The position numbers and the translations under genes were made by a program. This document shows positions 4,832 through 11,663 of a stretch of DNA of 12,791 nt, in pieces. A model generated the notes under the pieces. The model worked only from the letters and a program-made list of their open reading frames with translations. It ran no database searches and was not told the DNA's origin. The first letter of the stretch is position 1; each line of letters opens with the position of its first letter. Source of the DNA: Actinomycetota bacterium (lineage in GTDB: Bacteria > Actinomycetota > Actinomycetes > Propionibacteriales > Propionibacteriaceae); assembly GCA_016213595.1 (NCBI GenBank), contig JACRAA010000016.1, positions 1-12,791 of the forward strand. Direction: 5' to 3'.

Positions 4832-5946
4832 GCGAGACTCACCTCATCAGTGGACCGTCGGGCGGCGAGACGTGCGAGGTCGTCAGCTCTGCGTACGAGT
4901 CCGAGTCTGCCCCGGCGCCCACCTCGAACCTGCTCGCCGACCTCACGACGCTGCGGCTGGGCGGCCCGGCCCGACGGCTCGTCACCGCCCGCACCGAGGC
5001 TGAGCTGGTCAGCCAGGTGAGAGACGCAGACGCCCAGGGTGAACCTGTCCTCGTGCTCGGTGCGGGGTCGAACGTCGTGGTCGCGGACGAGGGCTTCGAG
5101 GGGCTGGTCGTCCTGGTCGCGACCCGCGGTCTCGCGGCCGACGTGTCCGACTGCGCCGGCGCCTTCGTCACCGTCGCCGCCGGCGAGCCTTGGGACGAGG
5201 TCGTGCGCCACGCCGTGTCCCAGGAGTGGATCGGGCTCGAGACGCTGTCCGGCATACCGGGCGCAGCGGGGGCGACGCCGATCCAGAACGTCGGCGCCTA
5301 CGGTGCGGACGTCTCCCAGACGGTGGCTCGCGTCCGGACCTGGGACCGTATGGCGAACCGGTACGTGACGTTCACCGCTGGTGACTGCGCCTTCGGCTAC
5401 CGCACGAGCCGCTTCAAGCAGTCGCCCGGCCGCTACCTGGTGGTCGACGTGAGCTTCCAGCTCGAGCTGGGGCCCTTGTCCATGCCGGTCCGCTACGCCG
5501 AGCTGGCTGCTGCGCTCGGTGTGGAGCTCGGGCAGCGCGCCCCCCTGGGCGACGTCCGGGAGGCTGTCCTCACCCTGCGCCGGTCGAAGGGCATGGTGCT
5601 CGACCCCGAGGACCATGACACCTGGTCGGCAGGGTCGTTCTTCACGAACCCGCTGCTGACGCCCGAGGCGGCCGCTGCGCTGCCCGACGACGCCCCGCGC
5701 TACACCCAGCCCGACGGTACGGTGAAGACCTCGGCCGCGTGGCTCATCGACCGTGCGGGGTTCGGCAAGGGGTACGGGTCGGGACCCGCGGGGCTCTCCG
5801 GGAAGCACACGCTGGCGTTGACGAACCGGGGCGGAGCGTCGACGGCGGACGTGCTGCGGCTGGCCCGTGAGATCAGGGACGGGGTCGACGTACGCTTCGG
5901 CGTGGTGCTCCAGCCGGAGCCCGTGCTCGTCGGGTGCGAGCTGTAG
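4828..5946 (+). CDS. murB: UDP-N-acetylenolpyruvoylglucosamine reductase
   Basis: This 372-residue FAD enzyme reduces UDP-GlcNAc-enolpyruvate with NADPH to UDP-MurNAc in cytoplasmic peptidoglycan precursor synthesis. FAD-binding features are TTLRLGGPA at 40-48, VLGAGSNVVVADEGF at 76-90 and GIPGAAGATPIQNVGAYG at 142-159. The GYRTSRFK motif places Y191 and R192 in the active site. S270 in SAGSFF is the proton-donating serine, and E364 in QPEPVLVG is the conserved C-terminal glutamate. The Y-containing motif and insert are those of type I MurB. The start overlaps the HadB-like stop by ATGA; the first 38 residues are longer than usual and look disordered, but no better internal start is seen. The tight operon with the dehydratase pair is typical of several actinomycetes. 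Confidence 0.96.
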   Translation: MSETHLISGPSGGETCEVVSSAYESESAPAPTSNLLADLTTLRLGGPARRLVTARTEAELVSQVRDADAQGEPVLVLGAGSNVVVADEGFEGLVVLVATRGLAADVSDCAGAFVTVAAGEPWDEVVRHAVSQEWIGLETLSGIPGAAGATPIQNVGAYGADVSQTVARVRTWDRMANRYVTFTAGDCAFGYRTSRFKQSPGRYLVVDVSFQLELGPLSMPVRYAELAAALGVELGQRAPLGDVREAVLTLRRSKGMVLDPEDHDTWSAGSFFTNPLLTPEAAAALPDDAPRYTQPDGTVKTSAAWLIDRAGFGKGYGSGPAGLSGKHTLALTNRGGASTADVLRLAREIRDGVDVRFGVVLQPEPVLVGCEL

Positions 5947-5962
5947 CCGGGTTCGACTCGGC
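5946..5962 (+). terminator. Small hairpin at the murB stop
   Basis: GCCGGGT (5946-5952) pairs with ACTCGGC (5956-5962) with one G-T wobble around a 3-nt loop, beginning at the last base of the murB stop codon. There is no U-tract. It overlaps the -35 region of the tRNA-Trp promoter candidate, so it is a weak or partial terminator at best. Confidence 0.35.
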
Positions 5963-5981
5963 TCGGCAAACCACGTACACT
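5953..5981 (+). promoter_or_regulatory. Candidate tRNA-Trp promoter
   Basis: TCGACT (5953-5958) and TACACT (5976-5981) are 17 bases apart. Transcription would start near 5988, leaving about 54 nt before the tRNA. It probably also contributes to secE-nusG expression, because no clear terminator separates trpT from secE. Confidence 0.45.
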
Positions 5982-6041
5982 CACACTCTTGGTGGACGAG
6001 TCCACGGTCGGCGCACGCCCTCCGTCGGACGAGGTCACTGA

Positions 6042-6114
<73 letters not shown>

Positions 6115-6199
6115 CGAAGCAGGACGAACTCGGGCGCCATGTGCGCCGTCAGCCCGCCCGGCGCCCCGGCCGGCGCGGCGTCAAGTGAAGGAACAGTGC

Positions 6200-6805
6200 G
6201 TGGCCAAGAGGAAGTCGACCGTTTCGGGACACGACCCGAACGAGTCTGCTACGCCCACGCCCGCTGAGGGCGGCGCCGAGGTCGAAGGCGCTGAGAGCCT
6301 CCCCGACACCTCAGCCGCGGTGCCCGAGGAGCCCCGAGACACGGAGTCCTCGCTGGCCGAGGACCTGCCGGGCGAGCAGCTGGCCTCAGACCTCCCCGAC
6401 CCCGACCCCTACGAGGTCGCGGCGGACGAGGACGAGGCCGAGGAGCTCGATCCCGTGAACACGGACGAGGACCCCGAGCAGCTCGTGGAGGCCGAAGAGG
6501 CAGCCGTCGCCGCCACCTCGACCAGGCCCGTCCGCCGGCCCCGCTCCGCGAAGGCGCCGGTGAGGAAGAAGGACGCGCCGACCCGTACCCGCAAGGAAGC
6601 CACGGTCGTCGCCACCGAGCAGCGGACCGGGCCCGTGACCTTCGTCCGACAGTCGATCTCCGAGCTCCGGAAGGTCGTCTGGCCCACCGGCGGACAGCTG
6701 AGCCAGTACTTCGTGGTCGTGCTGATCTTCGTCATGTTCATGATTGCCCTCGTGAGTGTGCTGGACTTCGCGTTCGGCTGGTTGCTGCTCAAGGCGCTGG
6801 GCTGA
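6200..6805 (+). CDS. secE: Preprotein translocase subunit SecE with long acidic N-terminal extension
   Basis: This 201-residue protein ends in a standard SecE: the amphipathic VTFVRQSISELRKVVWPT (about 146-163) and one transmembrane helix at about 168-197, the part that clamps SecY in the Sec channel. The first 110 residues are an unusual acidic, proline-rich extension (for example DEDEAEELDPVNTDEDPEQ), followed by a basic linker at 111-132 rich in R and K. SecE of many bacteria is only 60-90 residues. GTG 6200 was chosen because AAGGA lies 7 bases upstream and the start MAKRKST fits; an in-frame GTG at 6185 would add VKEQC and lacks that support. nusG follows after 15 bases, giving the usual secE-nusG operon. 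Confidence 0.95.
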   Translation: MAKRKSTVSGHDPNESATPTPAEGGAEVEGAESLPDTSAAVPEEPRDTESSLAEDLPGEQLASDLPDPDPYEVAADEDEAEELDPVNTDEDPEQLVEAEEAAVAATSTRPVRRPRSAKAPVRKKDAPTRTRKEATVVATEQRTGPVTFVRQSISELRKVVWPTGGQLSQYFVVVLIFVMFMIALVSVLDFAFGWLLLKALG

Positions 6806-6820
6806 GAGAGGAAAGACACC

Positions 6821-7630
6821 GTGACCGACGAATCCACCGACGAGCAGTTCAAGGACATCTCCCTGTCCTTCGGCAGCGACGACACTGTCGAGGAGGCTGC
6901 TGACGACGTCCAGCTCAACCTCGACCTGTCCGATGACACCGAGGAGCCTGCGGACGACATCGTCCTCAACTTCGATGACGACGTGGCCGAGGTGCCCGAG
7001 GAGGAGGACCAGGAGGCGGACGACGTCGCCGAAGCTGCCGTGGCTGCGCTGCGCGCAGAGCTCTCGAGCAAGTTCGGTGACTGGTACGTGCTGCACACCT
7101 ACTCCGGCATGGAGAACCGGGTGAAGCAGAACCTGGAGAACCGGGTCAAGGCGCTCAACATGGAGGACTTCATCTTCGAGGCCGTCGTGCCCACGGAGGA
7201 GACCGTCGAGATCCGGAACGGCGCCAAGAAGACCGTGACCCGTACCTCCCACCCGGGCTACGTGCTCGTCCGCATGGACCTCACCGACGACTCCTGGTCG
7301 GCCGTACGGCACACGCCGTCGGTGACCGGCTTCGTCGGCTACGGCAACACCCCAGTAGCGCTCGACCTCGACGAGGTCGTCAAGATGCTCAGCCCGTCCG
7401 TCATCGCGAAGGCGACGACCGGGGCCGGACAGACGACGCGTCGCAAGAAGATCGAGGTGGCCGACTTCGCGGTCGGCAACTCCGTCATGGTGGTCGACGG
7501 TCCGTTCGCGGGCGTCCACGCCACGATCACGGAGATCCACCCGCACAACGAGAAGCTGACCGTGCTCGTCGACTTCATGGGCCGTGAGACGCCCATCGAG
7601 CTCGACTTCAGCAAGGTCCAGAAGTCGTAG
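6821..7630 (+). CDS. nusG: Transcription termination/antitermination protein NusG
   Basis: This 269-residue protein has the NGN domain at about 86-195 (DWYVLHTYSGMENRVKQNL; HPGYVLVRM at 144-152), which binds the RNA polymerase clamp. A C-terminal KOW domain follows at about 215-269 (VGNSVMVVDGPFAG, then GRETPIELDFSKVQ), the contact for Rho or ribosomal protein S10. The first 85 residues are an acidic extension holding three repeats of about 17 residues: D12-D28, D29-D45 and 46-62, each of pattern D-hydrophobic-x-L-x-(F/L) followed by DD, E and A. Actinobacterial NusG commonly carries an acidic N-terminus, but I do not know the repeat as a described element. The start is GTG, with AGAGGAAAG upstream. 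It is co-transcribed with secE. Confidence 0.96.
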   Translation: MTDESTDEQFKDISLSFGSDDTVEEAADDVQLNLDLSDDTEEPADDIVLNFDDDVAEVPEEEDQEADDVAEAAVAALRAELSSKFGDWYVLHTYSGMENRVKQNLENRVKALNMEDFIFEAVVPTEETVEIRNGAKKTVTRTSHPGYVLVRMDLTDDSWSAVRHTPSVTGFVGYGNTPVALDLDEVVKMLSPSVIAKATTGAGQTTRRKKIEVADFAVGNSVMVVDGPFAGVHATITEIHPHNEKLTVLVDFMGRETPIELDFSKVQKS

Positions 7631-7705
7631 TGCGCCGGGCGGAAGCGCCCACACCACGGCCGGGGGTGGCCCGGTCAGAGAACCAACAAGCAAGGACCCG
7701 AAACC

Positions 7706-8134
7706 ATGCCTGCTAAGAAGAAGGTCGCGGCCCTCGTCAAGGTCGCGCTCAACGCGGGGGCGGCCACGCCGGCTCCGCCCGTCGGTACGGCCCTCGGCCC
7801 GCACGGCGTCAACATCATGGAGTTCTGCAAGCAGTACAACGCTGCGACCGAGGCCATGCGTGGCACGATCATCCCCGTAGAGATCACGATCTACGAGGAC
7901 CGGACCTTCACGTTCATCACGAAGACGCCCCCGGCCGCGGAGCTCATCAAGAAGGCCGCCAGCCTCAAGTCCGGCTCAGCGACGCCCCACAAGGTCAAGG
8001 TCGGCCGGATCACTCGGGACCAGGTCCGTGAGATCGCCGAGACCAAGATGCCCGACCTCAACGCGAACGACATCGACGCCGCGATGAAGATCGTCGAGGG
8101 CACCGCCCGCAGCATGGGCGTCACCGTCGAGTGA
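7706..8134 (+). CDS. rplK: 50S ribosomal protein L11
   Basis: This 142-residue protein has the expected length and features of L11, which binds the GTPase-associated region of 23S rRNA. The N-terminal domain shows the conserved proline-rich helix region APPVGTALGPHGVNIMEF. The C-terminal RNA-binding domain contains SATPHKVKVGRITRDQV and the signature EIAETKMPDLNANDIDAA, ending in IVEGTARSMGVTVE. AAGGA lies 9 bases before the ATG. It starts 75 bases after nusG; only short hairpins are visible there, so it may be partly co-transcribed with secE-nusG. Confidence 0.97.
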   Translation: MPAKKKVAALVKVALNAGAATPAPPVGTALGPHGVNIMEFCKQYNAATEAMRGTIIPVEITIYEDRTFTFITKTPPAAELIKKAASLKSGSATPHKVKVGRITRDQVREIAETKMPDLNANDIDAAMKIVEGTARSMGVTVE

Positions 8135-8142
8135 TGCTCCCC

Positions 8143-8164
8143 GCGGACGCCGTACGACGTCCGC
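8143..8164 (+). promoter_or_regulatory. Hairpin in the rplK-rplA gap
   Basis: GCGGACG (8143-8149) and CGTCCGC (8158-8164) form a perfect 7-bp stem with an 8-nt loop, 9 bases after the rplK stop. It directly precedes the L1-site-like fold. It has no U-tract, so an RNA stability or attenuation role is more likely than full termination. Confidence 0.5.
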
Positions 8165-8169
8165 ATCCC

Positions 8170-8201
8170 GTGGTAGGGCCTGCGCGGCCCGTACGAACCA
8201 C
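8170..8201 (+). promoter_or_regulatory. Putative ribosomal protein L1 binding site ahead of rplA
   Basis: The RNA would form an outer helix GTGGT/ACCAC (8170-8174 with 8197-8201) and an inner helix GGGCC/GGCCC (8176-8180 with 8186-8190) closed by TGCGC. Between them is an asymmetric internal loop: one base (A8175) on the left and six (GTACGA) on the right. L1 recognises just such a two-helix, asymmetric-loop fold on 23S rRNA and on its own mRNA, and ACCAC next to an A-rich loop recalls the rRNA site from memory. L1 could thus repress translation of rplA. No Rfam search was possible. Confidence 0.5.
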
Positions 8202-8246
8202 ACCTGGCATGCCGTCACACGAGGCGGCTGACGAGAGGAACCAGAC

Positions 8247-8951
8247 ATGAAGCGCAGCAAGGCGTACCGCGCGGCCGCAGAGGCCCGCGACGCGGACCAG
8301 CTCTACTCGGTGAACGAGGCCGTGGGGCTGGCCAAGAACGGGGCGTCGGCCAAGTTCGACGAGACCGTCGAGGTCGCGATGCGGCTCGGCGTCGACCCTC
8401 GCAAGGCGGACCAGATGGTCCGCGGCACGGTGAACCTTCCGCACGGTACGGGCAAGACGGCACGGGTCCTCGTCTTCGCCACCGGTGAGAAGGCCGCCGA
8501 CGCACTCGCGGCGGGTGCCGACGAGGTCGGTGCCGACGAGCTCATCGAGAAGGTGGCCGGCGGCTACCTCGACTTCGACTCGGTCGTCGCCACCCCCGAC
8601 CTCATGGGCAAGGTCGGCCGCCTGGGCCGTGTCCTCGGCCCCCGTGGTCTCATGCCGAACCCGAAGACGGGCACCGTGACGATGGACGTGGCGAAGGCTG
8701 TCACCGACATCAAGGGCGGCAAGATCGAGTTCCGTGTGGACCGCCACGCGAACCTCCACTTCATCATCGGCAAGGCGTCGTTCGACCTCGACAAGCTGGT
8801 CGAGAACTACACGGCCGCCATGGACGAGGTCATGCGGCTGAAGCCGAGCACCTCGAAGGGCCGATACCTGAAGAAGATCGTCGTCGCCACCACCATGGGC
8901 CCCGGTGTCCAGATCGACCCGCAGCGCAAGCGCGAAGAGGCCAACGCCTGA
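8247..8951 (+). CDS. rplA: 50S ribosomal protein L1
   Basis: This 234-residue protein matches L1 in length and carries its signature GRLGRVLGPRGLMPNPKTG, followed by IKGGKIEFRVDRHANLHF. L1 binds the mobile stalk of 23S rRNA near the exit site and is a known repressor of its own operon in several bacteria. GAGAGGAA ends 6 bases before the ATG. The 112-bp gap after rplK contains a simple hairpin and an L1-site-like structure, suggesting separate control of rplA. A perfect 10-bp hairpin terminator follows the gene. Confidence 0.97.
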   Translation: MKRSKAYRAAAEARDADQLYSVNEAVGLAKNGASAKFDETVEVAMRLGVDPRKADQMVRGTVNLPHGTGKTARVLVFATGEKAADALAAGADEVGADELIEKVAGGYLDFDSVVATPDLMGKVGRLGRVLGPRGLMPNPKTGTVTMDVAKAVTDIKGGKIEFRVDRHANLHFIIGKASFDLDKLVENYTAAMDEVMRLKPSTSKGRYLKKIVVATTMGPGVQIDPQRKREEANA

Positions 8952-8964
8952 CCGCAGCTCGACC

Positions 8965-8998
8965 AACGGCCTCGTACCCTCACCGGTGCGAGGCCGTT
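8965..8998 (+). terminator. Terminator of the ribosomal rplK-rplA operon
   Basis: AACGGCCTCG (8965-8974) pairs perfectly with CGAGGCCGTT (8989-8998). The loop contains a further ACC/GGT that can extend the stem. It lies 13 bases after the rplA stop. Only a short pyrimidine-rich tail follows. Confidence 0.8.
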
Positions 8999-9028
8999 CT
9001 GCGTCGCCTTGGGGCGCCTGGTCGACTC

Positions 9029-9057
9029 TTGTTCTCGCCAAGTAGCAGGCATAACCT
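9029..9057 (+). promoter_or_regulatory. Candidate padR promoter
   Basis: TTGTTC (9029-9034) and TAACCT (9052-9057) are separated by 17 bases. The start would be near 9064, about 20 bases before the ATG. Direct repeats bracket the -10, which suits autoregulation. Confidence 0.5.
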
Positions 9058-9068
9058 AGTACCAGGCA
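9041..9068. promoter_or_regulatory. Putative PadR operator: direct repeat around the -10
   Basis: AGTAGCAGGCA (9041-9051) and AGTACCAGGCA (9058-9068) match at 10 of 11 bases with a 17-bp period. CCTAGTACCAGG (9055-9066) is in addition a near palindrome, with five of six pairs. PadR proteins often bind their own promoters, so this is the natural candidate site. Confidence 0.45.
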
Positions 9069-9084
9069 ATCTCAAGGAGGGGTG

Positions 9085-9417
9085 ATGGCTTCCGACCGCG
9101 TTGCACAGCTGCGCAAGGGTGTTCTCGAGCTGGCGATCCTGGGGCTCCTGCGAGCACGGGAGAGCTACGGGGGAGAGATCGTGACGGAGCTCTCCGCGCG
9201 GCCGGGCCTCGACGCGTCCGCGGGGACCGTCTACCCGCTTCTCACCCGGCTCAAGACCTCCGGCCTCGTCGACACTCGATGGGAGGAGTCATCGTCGGGC
9301 CCGCCCCGCAAGTACTACCGTCTAAGCGCGGCGGGCCGAGCTGCGCTCGCGGACGGTACGCAGGCGTGGCGTGGCCTCGTCCATGCTCTCGACTCGCTCC
9401 TGGAGGTGTCCGAATGA
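9085..9417 (+). CDS. PadR-family transcriptional regulator
   Basis: This 110-residue protein is almost only a PadR winged helix. LELAILGLLRARESYG opens the helix-turn-helix, GTVYPLLTRLKTSGLV is the recognition region, and GPPRKYYRLSAAGRAAL is the wing and following helix. The C-terminal dimerisation helix is short, as in subfamily 2 PadR proteins. ATG 9085 was chosen over GTG 9082 because AAGGAGG at 9074-9080 leaves 4 bases to 9085 but only one to 9082. The stop overlaps the ATG of the HAAS-domain gene by four bases. PadR genes paired with HAAS/DUF1700 membrane proteins are a recurrent module in which the membrane protein is thought to be co-regulated. The ligand is unknown. Confidence 0.93.
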   Translation: MASDRVAQLRKGVLELAILGLLRARESYGGEIVTELSARPGLDASAGTVYPLLTRLKTSGLVDTRWEESSSGPPRKYYRLSAAGRAALADGTQAWRGLVHALDSLLEVSE

Positions 9418-10217
9418 GCAGGTACGTGGACGAGGTGGCTGCAGAGCTCGGCTCGTTGTCGGCCGAGCAGCGCAGGGCCGCCCTCGACGACCTCAGGGCC
9501 GCCCTCGCCGACGGTGCGACGGAGGAGGAGCTCGGTTCGCCCCACGACTACGCGGCGACAGTGCTCGACGCGTATGCGACGGACGAGGAGGGGGAGGCGC
9601 CCACGGTGTTCGGGGTGCCCTGGGAGACGCGGGGACCGACGGACCCCGCCGTCCGGAGCAGGATCTGGGACCCCGCGGACCCGCGCGTCCTCGTCCCCCG
9701 CATGTTCGGCCTGGGGTGGACCGTGAACCTGGGAGCCGTGGCCGTACAGCTCGGGCTGATCCGGCCGGACGACTGGGACGACGAGAGCCTCGACGCGGTC
9801 GACCCGGAGCTGCTGACCCTCCTGCGCTTCGCACCCGTGGTCTGGGCCGTGGTGGCGGTGGCCCTGAGCGTACGGACCTGGCGCCGGGGCCTGCCCGTAC
9901 CGACCCACTGGGGCAGAGGGGGCACTCCCGACCGCTGGTCCAGCCCGCCCGCGGCGCTCGTCCCGGCCGCCATCGCCACCGGCTTCGCGGTGTGGGGCAC
10001 CCGCCGGACGACGGGTGACGACAGGATGATCCGCCCCGCCCTCGCGTCGGCCGGCGCGGCGCTCGCGGTCGCCACCGCACTCACGGCCGAGAGGTCCCTG
10101 GCTCAGGGCGGCGGGGGACCGGGCCCGGATGTGCCGGCCACCCTGGCCGCTCTCGTCCTTCCCGCCCAGCTCGCGGTGCCGGTCGCTGCGGCCCTGCGGT
10201 CTCGCCGGACGCGGTGA
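9414..10217 (+). CDS. HAAS-domain multi-pass membrane protein (DUF5808/DUF1648-like)
   Basis: This 267-residue protein is translationally coupled to padR. Residues 1-55 form a HAAS-like soluble helical domain (YVDEVAAELGSLSAEQRRAA, then ELGSPHDYAATVLDAYA), usual in partners of PadR regulators. The remainder is membrane-bound, with hydrophobic segments at about 97-117, 136-153, 178-195, 207-225 and 241-261. NLGAVAVQLGLIRPDDW resembles DUF5808, and LPVPTHWGRGGTPDRW at 160-175 recalls the DUF1648/SdpI motif (LP..H.G..G.PDRW). The function of such proteins is not established; envelope-stress sensing or immunity-like roles are guesses. Domain names come from recognition by eye and need a profile search. 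Confidence 0.8.
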   Translation: MSRYVDEVAAELGSLSAEQRRAALDDLRAALADGATEEELGSPHDYAATVLDAYATDEEGEAPTVFGVPWETRGPTDPAVRSRIWDPADPRVLVPRMFGLGWTVNLGAVAVQLGLIRPDDWDDESLDAVDPELLTLLRFAPVVWAVVAVALSVRTWRRGLPVPTHWGRGGTPDRWSSPPAALVPAAIATGFAVWGTRRTTGDDRMIRPALASAGAALAVATALTAERSLAQGGGGPGPDVPATLAALVLPAQLAVPVAAALRSRRTR

Positions 10218-10263
10218 GCGCGACCCCAACAGTCCAGCCCGGCGCGCTTCGTGGCGTCCCCGT

Positions 10264-10293
10264 TTGTGCGTCCCATGGCCGACGTCCTAGCGT
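10264..10293 (+). promoter_or_regulatory. Weak promoter candidate for the amidohydrolase gene
   Basis: TTGTGC (10264-10269) and TAGCGT (10288-10293) are 18 bases apart, about 25 bases before the start codon. It uses the same -35 hexamer as the HadA-HadB-MurB promoter candidate. The -10 match is poor, and readthrough from padR is possible. Confidence 0.25.
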
Positions 10294-10317
10294 CAGCGCG
10301 TAGGGGAGGAGCCCAAG

Positions 10318-11658
10318 GTGGCCGTACGACTGGTCCGTGACTGTTCCGTGCTCGAGGTGCCCGCCGCGGGCGAGGTCACCGTCGCCGAGCACCGAGACAT
10401 CGAGATCGCTGACGGGCAGATCATCGCCGTCCGGGCGACGGGCGAGCCGTCCAAGGGCGTGGGCGACGTCGTGGACGGGACAGGGCTGCTGGCGATCCCG
10501 GGCCTCACCAACTCCCACACCCACTCGCCGATGGTCATGTTCCGTGGCGCGGCCGAGGACGTGAGCGTCGAGGACTGGTTCAACGTCAGGATCTGGCCGA
10601 TGGAGGTCAACCTGACGCCGGAACGGGTACGTGTGGGCGCCCGCCTCGCGTGTGCGGAGATGCTTCTCTGCGGCGTCACCGGCTTCGTCGACCACTACTT
10701 CCACGCCGACCAGATCGCACGTGCTGCCCAGGAGCTCGGGATCCGGGCGGACATCGCTCCGACCTACTTCTCGTCGTCGGGTGCCGAGGGACGCGCGGCT
10801 GCGTTCGACGCGGTCGACGCGATCCTCGCCCTCAACGACCCGAGGATCCGGGCGAGCCTCGGGCCGCACAGCACGTACACGGTGACGGAGAAGGACCTCC
10901 GGATCACGGCGGACCATGCCCGTGACCTCGGGCTGAAGGTCCACCTGCACGTGGCCGAGAACATGGACCAGACGCGGAGCTCGGTGGAGCGGCTGGGTGT
11001 CACCCCGATCCAGGTCGCGGACCGTACGGGCGTCCTCGATGCCGGCACGGTCATCGCCCACGGCTGCGGGATCACCCCTGCCGACATCGAGATCCTCGCC
11101 CCGTACGCCGACCGGACGGGGGTCTCGTCGGGCCCCAAGGGGTACCTGAAGCACGCCCTGGACCCCGTCACGCCGGTCCGGGGCCTCCTGGACGCCGGCG
11201 TCACGGTGGGCGCAGGTACGGACGGCGCGGCCAGCAACAACACCCTCGACGTGCTCGAGGCCATGCAGTACATCGCGCTCGCCACGAAGCAGCAGGAGCA
11301 CGACGTCATGGCACTGACGATCTCGGACGCCCTGAGGATCGGCACCCGAGGCGGCGCGACGCTGAGTGGCATGGGCTCGACCCTCGGCGCTCTGGAGCCG
11401 GGCCGCCGAGCGGACATCGTCCTCGTCGACCTGTCAGGTGTCCACTGCCGCCCGGTGCACGACCCGCGGGCGGCCCTGCTGTACTCAGCGCGAGCCATCA
11501 GCGACGTCCACACCGTCATCGTCGACGGCCTGCTCGTCGTGCAGGACCACACGCTGCTGACGTACGACCTGCAGGAGATCCTGTCCGACGCGGACGCCAT
11601 CGCGTCGGAGCTCCTCGATCTCTCCACCGGTGGCGCCATCCAGCACTACGCGCCCTGA
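10318..11658 (+). CDS. Metal-dependent amidohydrolase, MTA/SAH deaminase (ATZ/TRZ) type
   Basis: This 446-residue enzyme belongs to the TIM-barrel amidohydrolases that deaminate purine-like rings such as S-adenosylhomocysteine, methylthioadenosine, guanine or triazines. Metal ligands are H67 and H69 (PGLTNSHTHS), H211 (HLHVAE, with E214), H248 (VIAHG) and D302 in AGTDGAASNN, the last being characteristic of MTA/SAH deaminases. The beta-sandwich parts at the two ends are present (residues 1-60; GRRADIVLVDL near 362-372). The strand-7 region reads SSGPKGYLKHA where many relatives have NPxSNxK, so the substrate may differ. GTG 10318 follows GGAGGA by about 8 bases. It lies 100 bp after the HAAS gene and directly before the L10 leader. 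Relation to DeoD in one salvage route is only a suggestion. Confidence 0.85.
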   Translation: MAVRLVRDCSVLEVPAAGEVTVAEHRDIEIADGQIIAVRATGEPSKGVGDVVDGTGLLAIPGLTNSHTHSPMVMFRGAAEDVSVEDWFNVRIWPMEVNLTPERVRVGARLACAEMLLCGVTGFVDHYFHADQIARAAQELGIRADIAPTYFSSSGAEGRAAAFDAVDAILALNDPRIRASLGPHSTYTVTEKDLRITADHARDLGLKVHLHVAENMDQTRSSVERLGVTPIQVADRTGVLDAGTVIAHGCGITPADIEILAPYADRTGVSSGPKGYLKHALDPVTPVRGLLDAGVTVGAGTDGAASNNTLDVLEAMQYIALATKQQEHDVMALTISDALRIGTRGGATLSGMGSTLGALEPGRRADIVLVDLSGVHCRPVHDPRAALLYSARAISDVHTVIVDGLLVVQDHTLLTYDLQEILSDADAIASELLDLSTGGAIQHYAP

Positions 11659-11663
11659 CGACA

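Noticed and set aside
7637..7674. Terminator or L1 site in the nusG-rplK gap
   Set aside because: Only a 5-bp stem (GGGCG/CGCCC) and competing short GC hairpins, no U-tract and no GTGGT/ACCAC pair with an asymmetric loop.
6386..7804. 472-codon open frame antisense to secE-nusG-rplK
   Set aside because: Leu/Val/His/Asp-rich antisense of acidic coding sequence; no family features.
10081..11301. 406-codon open frame antisense to the amidohydrolase gene
   Set aside because: It mirrors a gene with complete metal-site motifs and shows no domain of its own.
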